Notes: a model not told the origin generated them from the sequence alone. A DNA stretch of 24,506 nt from Clostridia bacterium (GCA_017518705.1 JAFWUC010000060.1:1-24506), one strand, 5' to 3'. Counted from the first letter of the stretch, positions 15,014 through 24,263 are shown. Numbers and translations are program-made.

Positions 15014-15435
15014 TAATGTGTAAGCTTTTTGCCGGAAGCGCGCGCCGAACTGCCGGGATGTGCGGGCTGACCGGCCCGGCTCGGAACGCGCCTTGGCACG
15101 ATGGTGCTGGGCTTGCGTACGGGCGCAGCGGAGGCGGAAGCGGGTTTCCGGCTGCGGGGACGTACCAGTTCGTCGTTCACTATCATGCGCTTCTTGGCAA
15201 ACCACCACCAGTGGGGTTTCCAGCGCGCGACGTAGATGAGCAGGTTGATCACCGTGCCGATAAGCAGCGCAATGACCAGAAGTCCCTTCCAGTGGCTCAG
15301 TATAAGCCCTGACAGTCCGCCGGAGGAACCTTCGCCCGTGATAAAGCCGATTATGCCGTTTATAAAGTACTGAAACCAGTCCAATACGCCGTGGAACGCG
15401 TCGGACAGCCACTTAAGCGGCCCAAAGCTGCTCAT
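15013..15435 (-). CDS. Small single-pass membrane protein with basic, Pro/Ser-rich tail
   Basis: A 140-residue protein of unknown function. An amphipathic N-terminal region (about 8-35) precedes one strong hydrophobic segment (about 50-69, GLLVIALLIGTVINLLIYVA). An aromatic membrane-border patch (KPHWWWF) follows, then a tail of about 60 residues very rich in Arg, Lys, Ser, Ala and Pro, probably disordered and cytoplasmic. Its ATG overlaps the cdaR stop (ATGA), so it is translationally coupled to the cyclic di-AMP locus. In many Bacillota this third position is occupied by glmM. No enzymatic motif is present; a regulatory or scaffold role at CdaA-CdaR is only inference. Confidence 0.8.
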   Translation of the reverse strand: MSSFGPLKWLSDAFHGVLDWFQYFINGIIGFITGEGSSGGLSGLILSHWKGLLVIALLIGTVINLLIYVARWKPHWWWFAKKRMIVNDELVRPRSRKPASASAAPVRKPSTIVPRRVPSRAGQPAHPGSSARASGKKLTH

Positions 15436-16742
15436 TGAGCCACCTCCTCAAGCTTGCCGACGCTCAAACTTATGAACGCCTCAGTGATCTCGAAATGCTC
15501 GTCTATCCCGCCGTTTACCAGCAGCTGAACGGGCACACGGTACTCACCGGGCTCATCGGCCGTTACGACCGCCCGGAGGGACAGCGCAGAGGGATCGAGC
15601 GCGCTGATCTGGCTGTAAAGCCCGGTCAGGGTAATGTCAGCCTGTTCGGGAGAATCGCTGACATACAGACCGTCCTCAAGGCCGGAGGTGTCCAGGCTCA
15701 CCGGCACGGCGGCGTACTGGTGGGAAACGCTCTTTTCGCTTACGCTCACGTTCATATACACGCTTTTGGCGGAGACGTACCTGAATTCATCCAGCTCGGA
15801 GAAGCTGAGCGTGGCGTTGAAAGAGGAGGAGATCTCGCCGAGATCGGGGATATCCAGGGGCAGGTAGTCCAGCGCGTCCAGCAGCTCGGCGGAGCCGGCT
15901 ACAGTGATCTGGCTGGGCTGGAAGGCCACGGAATCGATCTGGTAGCCTTCCTTGAGTTTGATCTGGGCGATATCCACGCTGACGTTCAGCGCCTTCTTGG
16001 GATATACCTCCAGCACAACGTAGCAGGTGTTAGACGAACGGGTCAGCAGGGTGGTGGGCAGCACGTTTTCGTCCGCGTCAAGCAGCTGCGTGACGGCGGA
16101 TTTGCGTATGACAGTGCCGCGCCCGGACGTGTCCACCTGAGCCTTTACGCTTTTGACCTGGCTGACCAGGGAGGCGGGGCCGGAAACGGTTATCTGCTGG
16201 GGATTCAGGCTGGCGGAAGATTCGCCGTACCAGTATTTATCGGTATCCTCGCCCACGAATTCAGGCTCTATGGACAGGATGCGGGTATCCAGGTTTTCAA
16301 TGGTCACGGAAATGGTCGGCGGGTTGATTTTGGACACGGTGCCGTATGCGGCGGTGGCTACCAGGGGCACGTCGTAGGTGCCGGGGGAGCTTATGCCGGT
16401 AAAGTCTGGAGTGACGCGGATGTTGCGGGCAGCCAGAAGGGAATACTGGCTCTGGGGCACGGTCACGCTCACGTCGATGGAATTCTGGTACTCGGCGAAT
16501 ATGTCGGTGGACGCCGCGAGAGTATACGCGCTCAGCGTGTTCGCGCCGGAAGGCGTGACCGACACGCTTTCGATCATCTTTGTGCGGGTCAAAGACGGGG
16601 TGGAGGAGATTATGTATGTCCACAGCACAAGCGCCAGAAGCAGGCTGAGGAGCTTCAGCCACAGGCGCTGCGTGAGGAAACTCCACACTGCCCTTGCGAT
16701 ACCGGGCAGGGCGGCCTTTATGCGGGAAATAAGCTGTTTCAT
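15432..16742 (-). CDS. cdaR: CdaR, YbbR-repeat regulator of the diadenylate cyclase
   Basis: A 436-residue membrane-anchored protein. One N-terminal transmembrane helix (about 28-48, RLWLKLLSLLLALVLWTYIIS) is followed by an extracytoplasmic region of about four YbbR-type beta repeats (roughly 55-145, 150-240, 245-330 and 340-425). Repeat signatures include PPTISVTIENLDTR, ITVSGPASLVSQVKSV and QITVAGSAELLDALDYL. CdaR binds CdaA at the membrane and modulates cyclic di-AMP synthesis. The start ATG overlaps the cdaA stop (ATGA), and the stop overlaps the next small membrane gene in the same way, so all three proteins are probably made in step. Confidence 0.95.
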   Translation of the reverse strand: MKQLISRIKAALPGIARAVWSFLTQRLWLKLLSLLLALVLWTYIISSTPSLTRTKMIESVSVTPSGANTLSAYTLAASTDIFAEYQNSIDVSVTVPQSQYSLLAARNIRVTPDFTGISSPGTYDVPLVATAAYGTVSKINPPTISVTIENLDTRILSIEPEFVGEDTDKYWYGESSASLNPQQITVSGPASLVSQVKSVKAQVDTSGRGTVIRKSAVTQLLDADENVLPTTLLTRSSNTCYVVLEVYPKKALNVSVDIAQIKLKEGYQIDSVAFQPSQITVAGSAELLDALDYLPLDIPDLGEISSSFNATLSFSELDEFRYVSAKSVYMNVSVSEKSVSHQYAAVPVSLDTSGLEDGLYVSDSPEQADITLTGLYSQISALDPSALSLRAVVTADEPGEYRVPVQLLVNGGIDEHFEITEAFISLSVGKLEEVAQ

Positions 16743-17602
16743 TTGACTGCCTCCCCGCTTGAGGGCTTGAGCAGGCGCGCGGAACGGCCGAGCTTGCCCT
16801 CGAACAACTCGGTCAGTATGCCTGTAAGCGTCTTCTGGTCCAGATATCTGTTAAGCCGGCCTTCCCTCGCGGCGGAAATCACGCCGGTCTCCTCGCTCAC
16901 CACCAGCGCGACGGCGTCGCTCGTCTCGGTTATGCCTATGGCAGCGCGGTGGCGCGTGCCGAGCTCCTTGGAAATATCGGGGTCGTTGGACAGCTGCAGT
17001 ATGCAGGCGGCGGCCAGTATGCGCCCGTCGCGGATTATCATGGCGCCGTCATGCAGGGGAGTGTTGGGCTCAAAAATGTTTTCTATGAGAGGAGCGGTGA
17101 TGTCGGCGTTGACCATGGTGCCGGTGTCGGCGAATTCCCTGAGCCCCGTCTTGCGCTCCACGACTATAAGCGCGCCTATGCGCTTTTTGGACATGTCCGT
17201 CATGGCGGTCACGATCTCGCTGACTATCTGGGAAGTGTTGGCGCTGGAGGAGTGAGAACCGGGACCGGAAGATATGAAGCTGCTGCGTCCCAGCTGTTCC
17301 AGCGCTTTTCTGAGTTCGGGCTGGAAAAGTATGACCAGAACGACTACACCGGTGTTCAGCACCTGCTGCAGCATCCAGGAGACCACGTTGAGCTGTAAGA
17401 CATTTGTGAGCCAGGCAAACAGAAGCAGCACCGCGACGCCCTTTATAACGGCGCTTGAACGGGTACGGATTATAAGACGGATAAGTGCGTAAATGATTAC
17501 GGCAGTGATGATTATGTCAAGGAAATTGCGCCAGTCAGGCTGCTGGAACAGGTTGGCAAACAGGGTCTTTATGGCGTTTGCTACGCCGCTCAACCAGGTC
17601 AT
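16739..17602 (-). CDS. cdaA: Membrane diadenylate cyclase CdaA
   Basis: A 287-residue enzyme making the second messenger cyclic di-AMP from two ATP, which controls potassium and osmolyte balance and wall homeostasis. There are three N-terminal transmembrane helices (about 28-46, 51-69 and 74-93). The DAC domain follows, with the two catalytic signatures DGA (185-187, in LHDGAMII) and RHR (217-219, in GTRHRAAIG). Length is normal. The start ATG at 17602-17600 was chosen because the frame is closed by a TGA two codons upstream. Its ribosome-binding site (GGAAGG) is weak and distant, so expression may be modest. It leads the cdaA-cdaR-membrane protein operon. Confidence 0.97.
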   Translation of the reverse strand: MTWLSGVANAIKTLFANLFQQPDWRNFLDIIITAVIIYALIRLIIRTRSSAVIKGVAVLLLFAWLTNVLQLNVVSWMLQQVLNTGVVVLVILFQPELRKALEQLGRSSFISSGPGSHSSSANTSQIVSEIVTAMTDMSKKRIGALIVVERKTGLREFADTGTMVNADITAPLIENIFEPNTPLHDGAMIIRDGRILAAACILQLSNDPDISKELGTRHRAAIGITETSDAVALVVSEETGVISAAREGRLNRYLDQKTLTGILTELFEGKLGRSARLLKPSSGEAVK

Positions 17603-17639
17603 GACTCATCACCGCCTTCCTTATATACTGCCACTGTTT

Positions 17640-17645
17640 ATTATA
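17640..17645 (-). promoter_or_regulatory. Probable -10 element for cdaA
   Basis: TATAAT on the minus strand (17645-17640), about 38 bp upstream of the cdaA ATG. No good -35 is found 16-18 bp upstream (the best is TATAAA-like), so this is only a tentative promoter, possibly needing an activator. Confidence 0.35.
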
Positions 17646-17720
17646 CAACAAATCGGGCACAGATTTATAACGCAACAATTATTTAACAAATCTGCATCAA
17701 ATCCGTAAGAATTAGACGCA

Positions 17721-17758
17721 AAACCCTGCCTTATGTTCCTTCGCGGACATAAGGCAGG
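17721..17758 (-). terminator. Terminator of the dprA-hslU operon
   Basis: A perfect 12-bp stem (17725-17736 with 17747-17758, CCTGCCTTATGT and its complement) with a 10-base loop lies 13 bp beyond the hslU stop on the minus strand. It is followed by GTTTTGCG. The U-tract is short, but the stem is strong and the position fits. Confidence 0.7.
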
Positions 17759-17771
17759 CATAAGAGGTTTT

Positions 17772-19139
17772 TTACAGTATGTACCTGTGCAGGTCCGAAT
17801 TAGCGGTGGCGGTCTTGAGCTGTCCGCGGATATAATCGGGAGTTATTACCACCTTGGTCTCGGGCGCGTCGCCGCCGCCCGCGTTGAAGGCGATGTCGCT
17901 CAAGATCGTTTCCATGACCGTGTGCAGGCGGCGTGCGCCTATGTTTTCGCTGCTTTCGTTGGCGTCGAAGGTGTGGCGGGCGATCAGATCCAGCGCTTCG
18001 TCCTCAAACTCCAGTTCCACGCCGTCCACCTTCAAAAGCGCCTTGTACTGGTTTATCAGCGCGTTCTGGGGCTGGGTGAGGATGCGCTTGTAGTCATCCA
18101 CGGTCAGGGGCTTTAGATCTACCCTGACGGGGAAACGGCCCTGCAGCTCGGGGATCAGGTCGCTGACTTTGCTCACGTGGAACGCGCCTGCGGCGATAAA
18201 CAGTATGTGGTCGGTGCGCACGGGGCCGTACTTTGTGTTGACGGTGCAGCCTTCCACGATGGGAAGGATATCCCTCTGCACGCCTTCGCGCGACACGTCC
18301 GGGCCCGCCTTGGAACCCTGTCCGGCCACTTTGTCTATCTCATCGATGAACACTATGCCGTGCTGCTCCACCCGGGAAATGGCATCGGAATACACCTTGT
18401 CCATGTCCACAAGGCTGTCTTCTTCCTCGGCGGTGAGTATGCGGCGGGCTTCGCTCACGGGCACCTTCCTGAGCTTGGTCTTCTTGGGCAGCATGCCGCC
18501 CATCATGTCGCTTATGCTCATGTCGGTGCCCGGGATCTCGGCTTTGGGGGTGTTTTCCTCGACTTCGATCTCCACGATCTGGTTTTCCAGCTCCCCGGCC
18601 ATGAGTTTGGCGCGCAGGTCTTCCCGCTTGGAGGTCATTATCTCCTTTTCCTCGGGGCTTTCCTCGGGTTCCTTGCGGGTATTGCCAAGTATTATGTCGA
18701 TGGGATTGGTCTTTTTCTTTACGGGGTGCGCCATAAGCTCGACGAGGCGGTTGTTTGCCGCCTGCACCGCCAGGTCTTTTATCTCGTTTACCTGACGATC
18801 TTTCTCAAGGCGGATGCCCGCTTCGGTCAGGTCGCGGATTATGGAATCCACGTCCCTGCCCACATAGCCCACTTCTGTGAACTTGGTGGCTTCGACCTTT
18901 ACGAAAGGCGCGTCCACCAGCTTGGCAAGGCGCCTGGCGATCTCGGTCTTGCCCACGCCCGTGGGACCCACCATCAATATATTCTTGGGCGTGACTTCTT
19001 CCCTGACGCTTTCGGGCAGCTGCATGCGGCGGTAACGGTTCCTGAGCGCCACGGCCACGGCTTTTTTGGCGTCATCCTGCCCGATTATGTATTTATCCAG
19101 TTCCTGAACGGTCTGTTTCGGTGTGAGCGTGTTCATCAT
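17772..19139 (-). CDS. hslU: HslU (ClpY) ATPase of the HslUV protease
   Basis: A 455-residue AAA+ unfoldase that feeds proteins to the HslV peptidase. Walker A is GPTGVGKT (58-65) and Walker B is IVFIDE (262-267). The pore loop GYVGRD (91-96), the substrate-gripping site, is intact. The long charged insert at about 110-250 is the family's I domain. The C-terminus SDLHRYIL is the tail that docks into HslV and activates it. The start ATG overlaps the hslV stop within ATGATGA; a second Met follows at once, and GAGGTGAT just upstream supports the first. It is the last gene of the operon. In many relatives codY follows, but not here. Confidence 0.98.
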   Translation of the reverse strand: MMNTLTPKQTVQELDKYIIGQDDAKKAVAVALRNRYRRMQLPESVREEVTPKNILMVGPTGVGKTEIARRLAKLVDAPFVKVEATKFTEVGYVGRDVDSIIRDLTEAGIRLEKDRQVNEIKDLAVQAANNRLVELMAHPVKKKTNPIDIILGNTRKEPEESPEEKEIMTSKREDLRAKLMAGELENQIVEIEVEENTPKAEIPGTDMSISDMMGGMLPKKTKLRKVPVSEARRILTAEEEDSLVDMDKVYSDAISRVEQHGIVFIDEIDKVAGQGSKAGPDVSREGVQRDILPIVEGCTVNTKYGPVRTDHILFIAAGAFHVSKVSDLIPELQGRFPVRVDLKPLTVDDYKRILTQPQNALINQYKALLKVDGVELEFEDEALDLIARHTFDANESSENIGARRLHTVMETILSDIAFNAGGGDAPETKVVITPDYIRGQLKTATANSDLHRYIL

Positions 19140-19672
19140 ATCACCTCGCAGATAATGTGGTCATTGGTGTAGACGCAGATGGAGGAGGCGATCTTAAGCG
19201 CTTTTACCGCGATGTCCCGGGCGGGGAGATCCGTGTTTTCCATGAGCGCCCGGGCGGCTGCCAGCGCGTAATTACCGCCGGAACCGATGGACAGTACGCC
19301 TTCGTCCGGCGTGATGACTTCGCCGGTGCCGCTTATAAGAAGCAGCTCGTCCTTGTTGGCGGCGATAAGCAGCGCCTCCAGGTTCCTCGCTTCCCGGTTC
19401 ATGCGCCAGCCCTGCGCCAGTTCCACCGCGGCTCTTTCAAGATTGCCGGAGTACTGGGTCAGATTGTTTTCAAGCTTTTCGCACAGGGCGAAGGCGTCGG
19501 AGACGGTGCCCGCGAAGCCCACCAGCACCTCGCCGTTATATATCCTGCGCACCTTTTTGGCGGTGTTTTTCATGACCACGTTTTCGCCCATGGTCACCTG
19601 TCCGTCGCCCGCGATGGCGGTTATGCCGTCCCGCTTGACCGCGCAGATGGTCGTACCTTTGAATAAGTCCAT
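19136..19672 (-). CDS. hslV: HslV (ClpQ) peptidase of the HslUV protease
   Basis: A 178-residue proteasome-beta-like peptidase forming the double hexamer capped by HslU. Family marks are [10 protein letters not shown] at 7-16, AGDGQVTMG at 21-29, [15 protein letters not shown] near 41-55 and [16 protein letters not shown] near 127-142. The TTI nucleophile motif is preceded by six residues (MDLFKG), so the active N-terminal Thr must be exposed by removal of a short propeptide. Bacillus HslV likewise carries a prefix, whereas E. coli has only Met. GGAGG precedes the ATG by seven bases. It lies 11 bp after trmFO and overlaps hslU. Confidence 0.98.
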   Translation of the reverse strand: MDLFKGTTICAVKRDGITAIAGDGQVTMGENVVMKNTAKKVRRIYNGEVLVGFAGTVSDAFALCEKLENNLTQYSGNLERAAVELAQGWRMNREARNLEALLIAANKDELLLISGTGEVITPDEGVLSIGSGGNYALAAARALMENTDLPARDIAVKALKIASSICVYTNDHIICEVI

Positions 19673-19683
19673 TTTATCCTCCG

Positions 19684-20991
19684 TTATAAGGCGTATTCCT
19701 GTTTTATCCTGCCGATCTCATCAAGCGCTCTTTGGCTTATGAGTTCGTAGCGTTCTTTTTTGTTGCGGATCTTCTTTTCGAAAGGGGGCAGCAGCCCGAA
19801 GTTGGCGTTCATGGGCTGGAAATCCCCGGAAGGTGTCACGGTGTGGCGGGTGAGCGCGCCCAGAAGCGTTTTGCCGCCGAAATCGGGTTCCTGTTTGCCT
19901 TCGAGCCGCATTGAGAGCCCCAGCGCCGCGACAAGCCCCGATGCGGCGGACTCCATATAGCCCTCGACTCCGGTCATCTGTCCTGCAAAGCGCAGAAACG
20001 GCCTGCCTTTGACCTGATAATTCAGGTCCAGCACGTCCGGGCTGTTCAGATAAGTGTTTTTGTGCATTACGCCATACCTGGCGAATTCGGCGTGCTCAAG
20101 CCCGGGGATCATGCCGAACACGCGCTTCTGTTCGCCGAATTTAAGGCGCGTCTGGAAACCTACCAGGTTGTACAGGCTGCCGCTTAAGTTGTCCCGCCTT
20201 AACTGCACCACGGCGTAGGGCATTTTGCCGGTGCGCGGATCGACGAGCCCCACGGGTTTCATGGGTCCGTACGCCAGCGTCTGCCTGCCGCGCTGGGCGA
20301 GGATCTCCACGGCTATGCAGCCCTCGAACACCAGGTTTTTGTCAAAGTCGTGCACTTCAGCCGTCTCGGCGGAGATGAGAGCGTCGTAAAACGCGTTATA
20401 TTCGTCCTCATTCATGGGACAGTTCAGGTAGTCGTCGTCCCCCTTGCCGTAGCGGGAGGCGGCGAAGACCTTGCTCATATCAAGGCTATCCAGGGTCACG
20501 ATGGGGGCTTCCGCGTCGAAAAAATGCATCTGCGAAAAGCCGGGCAACGCTTTGATGCTGTCGGACAGCGCCTCGTGGGTAAGCGGGCCGGTGGCGATGA
20601 CGGCAGGCTCGGGCGGGATATCGTCGATCCTTTCCCGTACGACCTCGACCAGGGGATGAGAGGAAAGCGCTTCGGTGATATACGCGCTGAAAGCGGTCCT
20701 GTCCACTGCCAGCGCGCCGCCGGCGGGCAGCCTTGAGGCAACGGCAGCCTTCAGTATCAGGCTGTCAAATTGCCGCATCTCCGCTTTGAGCAGGCCGGAG
20801 GCGTTGGAAAGATAATCCGCCTTGAGGGAATTGGAACACACCAGTTCCCCAAAGCCTTCGGACTGGTGGGCGGGGGAGAAGCACTTGGGCTTCATTTCCG
20901 CCAGCCTGACCCGGTGTCCCCGCTTTGCCAGCTGCCAGGCGGCTTCGCTGCCCGCCAGGCCGGCGCCCACTATGGTGACGAACTCATTCAT
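19684..20991 (-). CDS. trmFO: TrmFO, folate/FAD-dependent tRNA (uracil-54-C5) methyltransferase
   Basis: A 435-residue flavoprotein that forms ribothymidine at position 54 in the tRNA T loop, using methylenetetrahydrofolate. The FAD-binding [10 protein letters not shown] (9-18) opens the protein. The conserved [18 protein letters not shown] follows with Cys52, and a second conserved cysteine, Cys225 in [14 protein letters not shown], matches the position of the catalytic Cys226 of the Bacillus enzyme. Also family-typical are GPMKPVGL and [21 protein letters not shown] stretches. Its ATG overlaps the topA stop by 8 bp, implying coupling. It follows dprA-topA, the usual order in Bacillota. Confidence 0.98.
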   Translation of the reverse strand: MNEFVTIVGAGLAGSEAAWQLAKRGHRVRLAEMKPKCFSPAHQSEGFGELVCSNSLKADYLSNASGLLKAEMRQFDSLILKAAVASRLPAGGALAVDRTAFSAYITEALSSHPLVEVVRERIDDIPPEPAVIATGPLTHEALSDSIKALPGFSQMHFFDAEAPIVTLDSLDMSKVFAASRYGKGDDDYLNCPMNEDEYNAFYDALISAETAEVHDFDKNLVFEGCIAVEILAQRGRQTLAYGPMKPVGLVDPRTGKMPYAVVQLRRDNLSGSLYNLVGFQTRLKFGEQKRVFGMIPGLEHAEFARYGVMHKNTYLNSPDVLDLNYQVKGRPFLRFAGQMTGVEGYMESAASGLVAALGLSMRLEGKQEPDFGGKTLLGALTRHTVTPSGDFQPMNANFGLLPPFEKKIRNKKERYELISQRALDEIGRIKQEYAL

Positions 20992-23083
20992 CGGCGTCTT
21001 CGGACTTGATCTCTTCGCGGTAGCGGCAGCTCTCGTTCTGGCACACGCGGGCGGTGGCGCCGCCGCGCAGGTACTTGAGCGTCATATAGCCGCCGCACTT
21101 GGGGCAGGCTTCCTTGACGGGCATGTCCCAGGACACGAAATCGCAGGCGGGGTAGTCTTCGCAGCCGTAGAATTTACGGCCTTTTTTGTTGATCCTCTCG
21201 ATCAGGCGCTTGCCACACTTGGGGCAGGGCGCTTCGATGTAGGTGAGCAGGGTCTGGGTATAGCGGCACTCCGGGAAACGGGGGCAGGCCAGGAACTTGC
21301 CGAAACGCCCGCGGCGGTACACCAGCATGGCGCCGCAGTTGGGGCATGGCACATCGCTGACTTCAGGAGTGATCTCCACTTTTTCCAGCTGTTTTTCAGC
21401 TTCCGAAAGCTCTTTTTCAAAGGGATAGTAGAAACCGCCGATCACGTTCTGCCACTTGAGCTCGCCCTCGGCGATCTCGTCCAGCTGGGTCTCCATCTGG
21501 GCGGTGAATTCGGTATCGACGATGTCGGGGAATGCCTTGCTCATGACGTTGGTGACAATCTTGCCGAGCTCGGTGGGGTACAGGCGCTTTTTCTCCCGCG
21601 CCACGTAGCCCCTGCCCAGGATGGTGGAGATGGTGGGCGCGTAGGTGGAGGGGCGGCCTATGCCTTTTTCTTCCAGCGTCTTCACCAGCAGCGCCTCGGT
21701 GTAACGGGCGGGAGGCTGGGTAAAGTGCTGGGATGGGGTGATCTCCAGCGCCTGGCACGCATCGGAAACGCTGAGCTTGGGGATGCGCCCGCTCTTCTCG
21801 GCGCTGTCGTCGTCGGTGCCTTCCTCATATACGGCAGTAAAGCCGGAAAAACTCTTTTTCTGGCTGCTGTGACGGAAAGTGACCGTGCCGCAGGTTATGT
21901 CCGCAGTCATGGTATCGTAGGCGGCGGGAGTCATCTGGCAGGCCACGAACCGGTTGTATATGAGCCGGTACAGCTTGTACTGGTCGCTCGTCAGGGATGC
22001 CTTTATCGCGTCGGGGCTCAATTCCAGAACGCTGGGGCGGATCGCTTCGTGGGCGTCCTGAGCGCCCTGGCGCGCCCTGTACACGTTGGGCGTGTCGGGC
22101 AGGTATTCGGCCGGGTAATTGTCCGAGATGTAGCTTCTGACCTGCGCGATGGCTTCGTCGGAGATGCGGGTGGAGTCGGTGCGGATGTAGGTCACCAGAC
22201 CTATCGCGCCTTCGCCCTTGATCTCAACGCCTTCATAAAGCTGCTGGGCGATCTGCATCGTCTTGGATGCGGTGAAGTTCAGTTTTCGGCTGGCGTCCTG
22301 CTGCAATGACGCGGTGGTGAACGGAGCGGCAGGGGACTTGTACCTGGTGGAAGTCTTTATATCCGAAACGGTGAACGGTTTTCCGTCGACCAGGGAAACG
22401 ACCTGTTCGGCATCCTGCCGGTTCTTAAGATCCTTTTTCTCGCCGTTTATGCCCCAGAACTGGGCGTCGAAGCGGGTCTTGCCGCTTTGGAACGCGGCGT
22501 CAATGAGCCAGTACTCTTCCGGCACGAAGGCGTCGATCTCTTCCTCGCGCTCGACTACCAGCCTGGTAGCCACGCTCTGCACGCGCCCGGCGGACAGGCC
22601 CTTCTTCACTTTTGCCCACAGGATGGGACTGATCTTGTAGCCCACCAGCCTGTCCAGCACGCGCCGCGCCTGCTGGGCGTCCACCAGTTCCAGGTTTATG
22701 CTCCTGGGCGCGCTCAGGGCGGCCTTTACGGCTTTTTTGGTGATCTCGTTGAACTCGATCCGGCAGGGAGAAGCGGGATCGAGCCCCAGAAGGGTGCACA
22801 GATGCCAGGAAATGGCCTCTCCTTCGCGGTCAGGGTCGGTGGCGAGCAGTATCTTTTTAGCGCCCTTGGCTTCCCGGCGAATGTCTGCGATCAGATCTCC
22901 GCGGCCGCGAATGGTGATATATTTCGGCTCAAAGTTATTTTCGATCTCCACGCCCAGCTGGCTCTTGGGCAGATCCCGTACGTGCCCCTGGGAGGCGATG
23001 ACCCAGTAGTTTTTACCCAGGTACCTGCCGATAGTGTGCGCTTTGGCGGGAGACTCGACTATCACGAGAGTATAATTGCTCAA
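20984..23083 (-). CDS. topA: DNA topoisomerase I (type IA)
   Basis: A 699-residue enzyme relaxing negative supercoils. The TOPRIM domain (1-140) has VIVESPAKAHTIGRYLG with Glu10, and the acidic TDPDREGE (82-89). The catalytic tyrosine is Tyr299 in GLVTYIRTDSTR, with Arg301 beside it. The C-terminal about 120 residues hold three four-cysteine zinc modules, each starting CPNCG or CPKCG, then an acidic tail. Length is normal for Bacillota. The start is TTG at 23083-23081 with GGAGG seven bases upstream; no ATG fits, and the family N-terminus begins right here. Fifteen bp separate it from dprA. Confidence 0.98.
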   Translation of the reverse strand: MSNYTLVIVESPAKAHTIGRYLGKNYWVIASQGHVRDLPKSQLGVEIENNFEPKYITIRGRGDLIADIRREAKGAKKILLATDPDREGEAISWHLCTLLGLDPASPCRIEFNEITKKAVKAALSAPRSINLELVDAQQARRVLDRLVGYKISPILWAKVKKGLSAGRVQSVATRLVVEREEEIDAFVPEEYWLIDAAFQSGKTRFDAQFWGINGEKKDLKNRQDAEQVVSLVDGKPFTVSDIKTSTRYKSPAAPFTTASLQQDASRKLNFTASKTMQIAQQLYEGVEIKGEGAIGLVTYIRTDSTRISDEAIAQVRSYISDNYPAEYLPDTPNVYRARQGAQDAHEAIRPSVLELSPDAIKASLTSDQYKLYRLIYNRFVACQMTPAAYDTMTADITCGTVTFRHSSQKKSFSGFTAVYEEGTDDDSAEKSGRIPKLSVSDACQALEITPSQHFTQPPARYTEALLVKTLEEKGIGRPSTYAPTISTILGRGYVAREKKRLYPTELGKIVTNVMSKAFPDIVDTEFTAQMETQLDEIAEGELKWQNVIGGFYYPFEKELSEAEKQLEKVEITPEVSDVPCPNCGAMLVYRRGRFGKFLACPRFPECRYTQTLLTYIEAPCPKCGKRLIERINKKGRKFYGCEDYPACDFVSWDMPVKEACPKCGGYMTLKYLRGGATARVCQNESCRYREEIKSEDADE

Positions 23084-23098
23084 AACTTTACCTCCATC

Positions 23099-24184
23099 TT
23101 ACGCCGGACGGTACAGATTGCCCGGCAGCTTTATTATTATTGACCTAAGCTGCATGGTTGTCAAGCGGGAATTCAGCTGCGCGGGGGAAAATCCTGTTAA
23201 ATGAGTGAGCTCGTCGAAACTTTTTGCTTCTATTTTAAGTTGTTCGTATATGAGCTTTTCCTCGTCATCCATGTCCGGCAGGGTCTGCTTTCTGCGCTTT
23301 TTTGCGGGACGCGCTCCCCAGCCCATTGCTTCGAGTATGTCCCAGGGAGAGAGCGCCGCGCCTGCGCCGTTCTGTATCAGGTGATTGGGGCCTTCCGAGA
23401 GACTCTGGTATATGGAGCCCGGCACGGCGAACACTTCCCTTGAAAACTCAAGGGCGAAGGAAGCGGTTATCATGGCGCCGGAAGCCATGTCTCCTTCCAC
23501 GATCAGCGCGCCTGCGCTCAGGCCCGCGATAATGCGGTTGCGCGCGGGAAAGGAATACCTGGAAGGCCTTTCACCGGGAGGCATCTCGCTTATCAGCAGC
23601 CCGCCGGACTGCACTATGCGCCGGGCGAGCTCGGCGTTCTCGGGCGGGTAGACCGTGTTAAGCCCGTTGCCGAGCACCGCTATGGTGCGGCCTCCCGCGT
23701 CCAGCGCCGCCAGGTGCGCTTCGGTATCGATGCCCCGGGCCAGTCCGCTTATCACTGTCACGCCCTTTTGAGCCAACTGGAACGAAAACTCCTTCGCGGC
23801 CTTTTTGCCGTCATAGCTGGCGCGGCGGGTGCCGACCACGGCGAAGGTCTTTTCGTCCTCTATGGGGCCTTCGCCCATGACGAACAGCACTCCGGGCGGA
23901 TCGGGTATGTTTTCCAGCGACGGGGGATAGTCTTCGCTTGTCCGTGTGATGAAGCGGATGTGCGCTTCGTCCAGTTTCCCGATAAGGGCGTCCGGACCTT
24001 CGTCCAGTGCCTGTTTGAGCAGGCGGAACATATCCTCCTCGAACAGAGGCCTGAACTCATCCGGAGCTTCGATTATTTCGCTTAGGTCGCCTGCCTGGGT
24101 GAGCAGGTTGTAGAAACGGCGCGGCGTCATGCCTTTCAGGCACCACAGCGTCAGCCACGCAGTTTCTTCCCGGGAATAAGCCAT
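23099..24184 (-). CDS. dprA: DprA/Smf, DNA-processing protein
   Basis: A 361-residue protein that binds incoming single-stranded DNA and loads RecA during natural transformation; it is also widespread in species not known to be competent. An N-terminal helical (SAM-like) part spans about 1-80. The extended Rossmann fold follows with FAVVGTRRASYDG (114-126), SGLARGIDTEAH (146-157), VLGNGLNTVYPPEN and FPARNRIIAGLS (212-223). A winged helix closes the protein (about 295-361). The ATG at 24184-24182 has GGGAG about eight bases upstream. It is the first gene of the dprA-topA-trmFO-hslV-hslU operon, and its promoter is described separately. Confidence 0.97.
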   Translation of the reverse strand: MAYSREETAWLTLWCLKGMTPRRFYNLLTQAGDLSEIIEAPDEFRPLFEEDMFRLLKQALDEGPDALIGKLDEAHIRFITRTSEDYPPSLENIPDPPGVLFVMGEGPIEDEKTFAVVGTRRASYDGKKAAKEFSFQLAQKGVTVISGLARGIDTEAHLAALDAGGRTIAVLGNGLNTVYPPENAELARRIVQSGGLLISEMPPGERPSRYSFPARNRIIAGLSAGALIVEGDMASGAMITASFALEFSREVFAVPGSIYQSLSEGPNHLIQNGAGAALSPWDILEAMGWGARPAKKRRKQTLPDMDDEEKLIYEQLKIEAKSFDELTHLTGFSPAQLNSRLTTMQLRSIIIKLPGNLYRPA

Positions 24185-24196
24185 GCATACGCTCCC

Positions 24197-24224
24197 AAAA
24201 TGCTTTTTTTCATTAAAGCATTTT
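24197..24224. repeat. Inverted repeat across the dprA promoter start region
   Basis: AAAATGCTTT (24197-24206) and AAAGCATTTT (24215-24224) are perfect inverted copies, 8 bp apart. They overlap the dprA -10 element and the expected transcription start. It could be an operator or a 5'-end RNA hairpin; neither is shown by the sequence alone. Confidence 0.5.
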
Positions 24225-24240
24225 TGTAAGTTTTCGTCAA
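24212..24240 (-). promoter_or_regulatory. Promoter of the dprA-topA-trmFO-hslVU operon
   Basis: On the minus strand, -35 TTGACG (24240-24235), a 17-bp spacer and -10 TTTAAT (24217-24212). A TGC just before the -10 gives an extended -10. It lies 28 bp upstream of the dprA ATG and diverges from the tRNA promoter. Confidence 0.75.
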
Positions 24241-24263
24241 GCGAAATTTTTTTGAAAAGGGTA

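Noticed and set aside
15435..17255. 606-codon open frame on the plus strand
   Set aside because: It lies wholly opposite cdaR and cdaA, which have clear family motifs and ATGA-coupled starts. Its translation is low-complexity and resembles no family; it is a shadow of GC-rich codon bias.
20822..22309. 495-codon open frame on the plus strand
   Set aside because: It is antisense to trmFO and topA, both certain genes. It lacks a ribosome-binding site and has a shadow-like composition.
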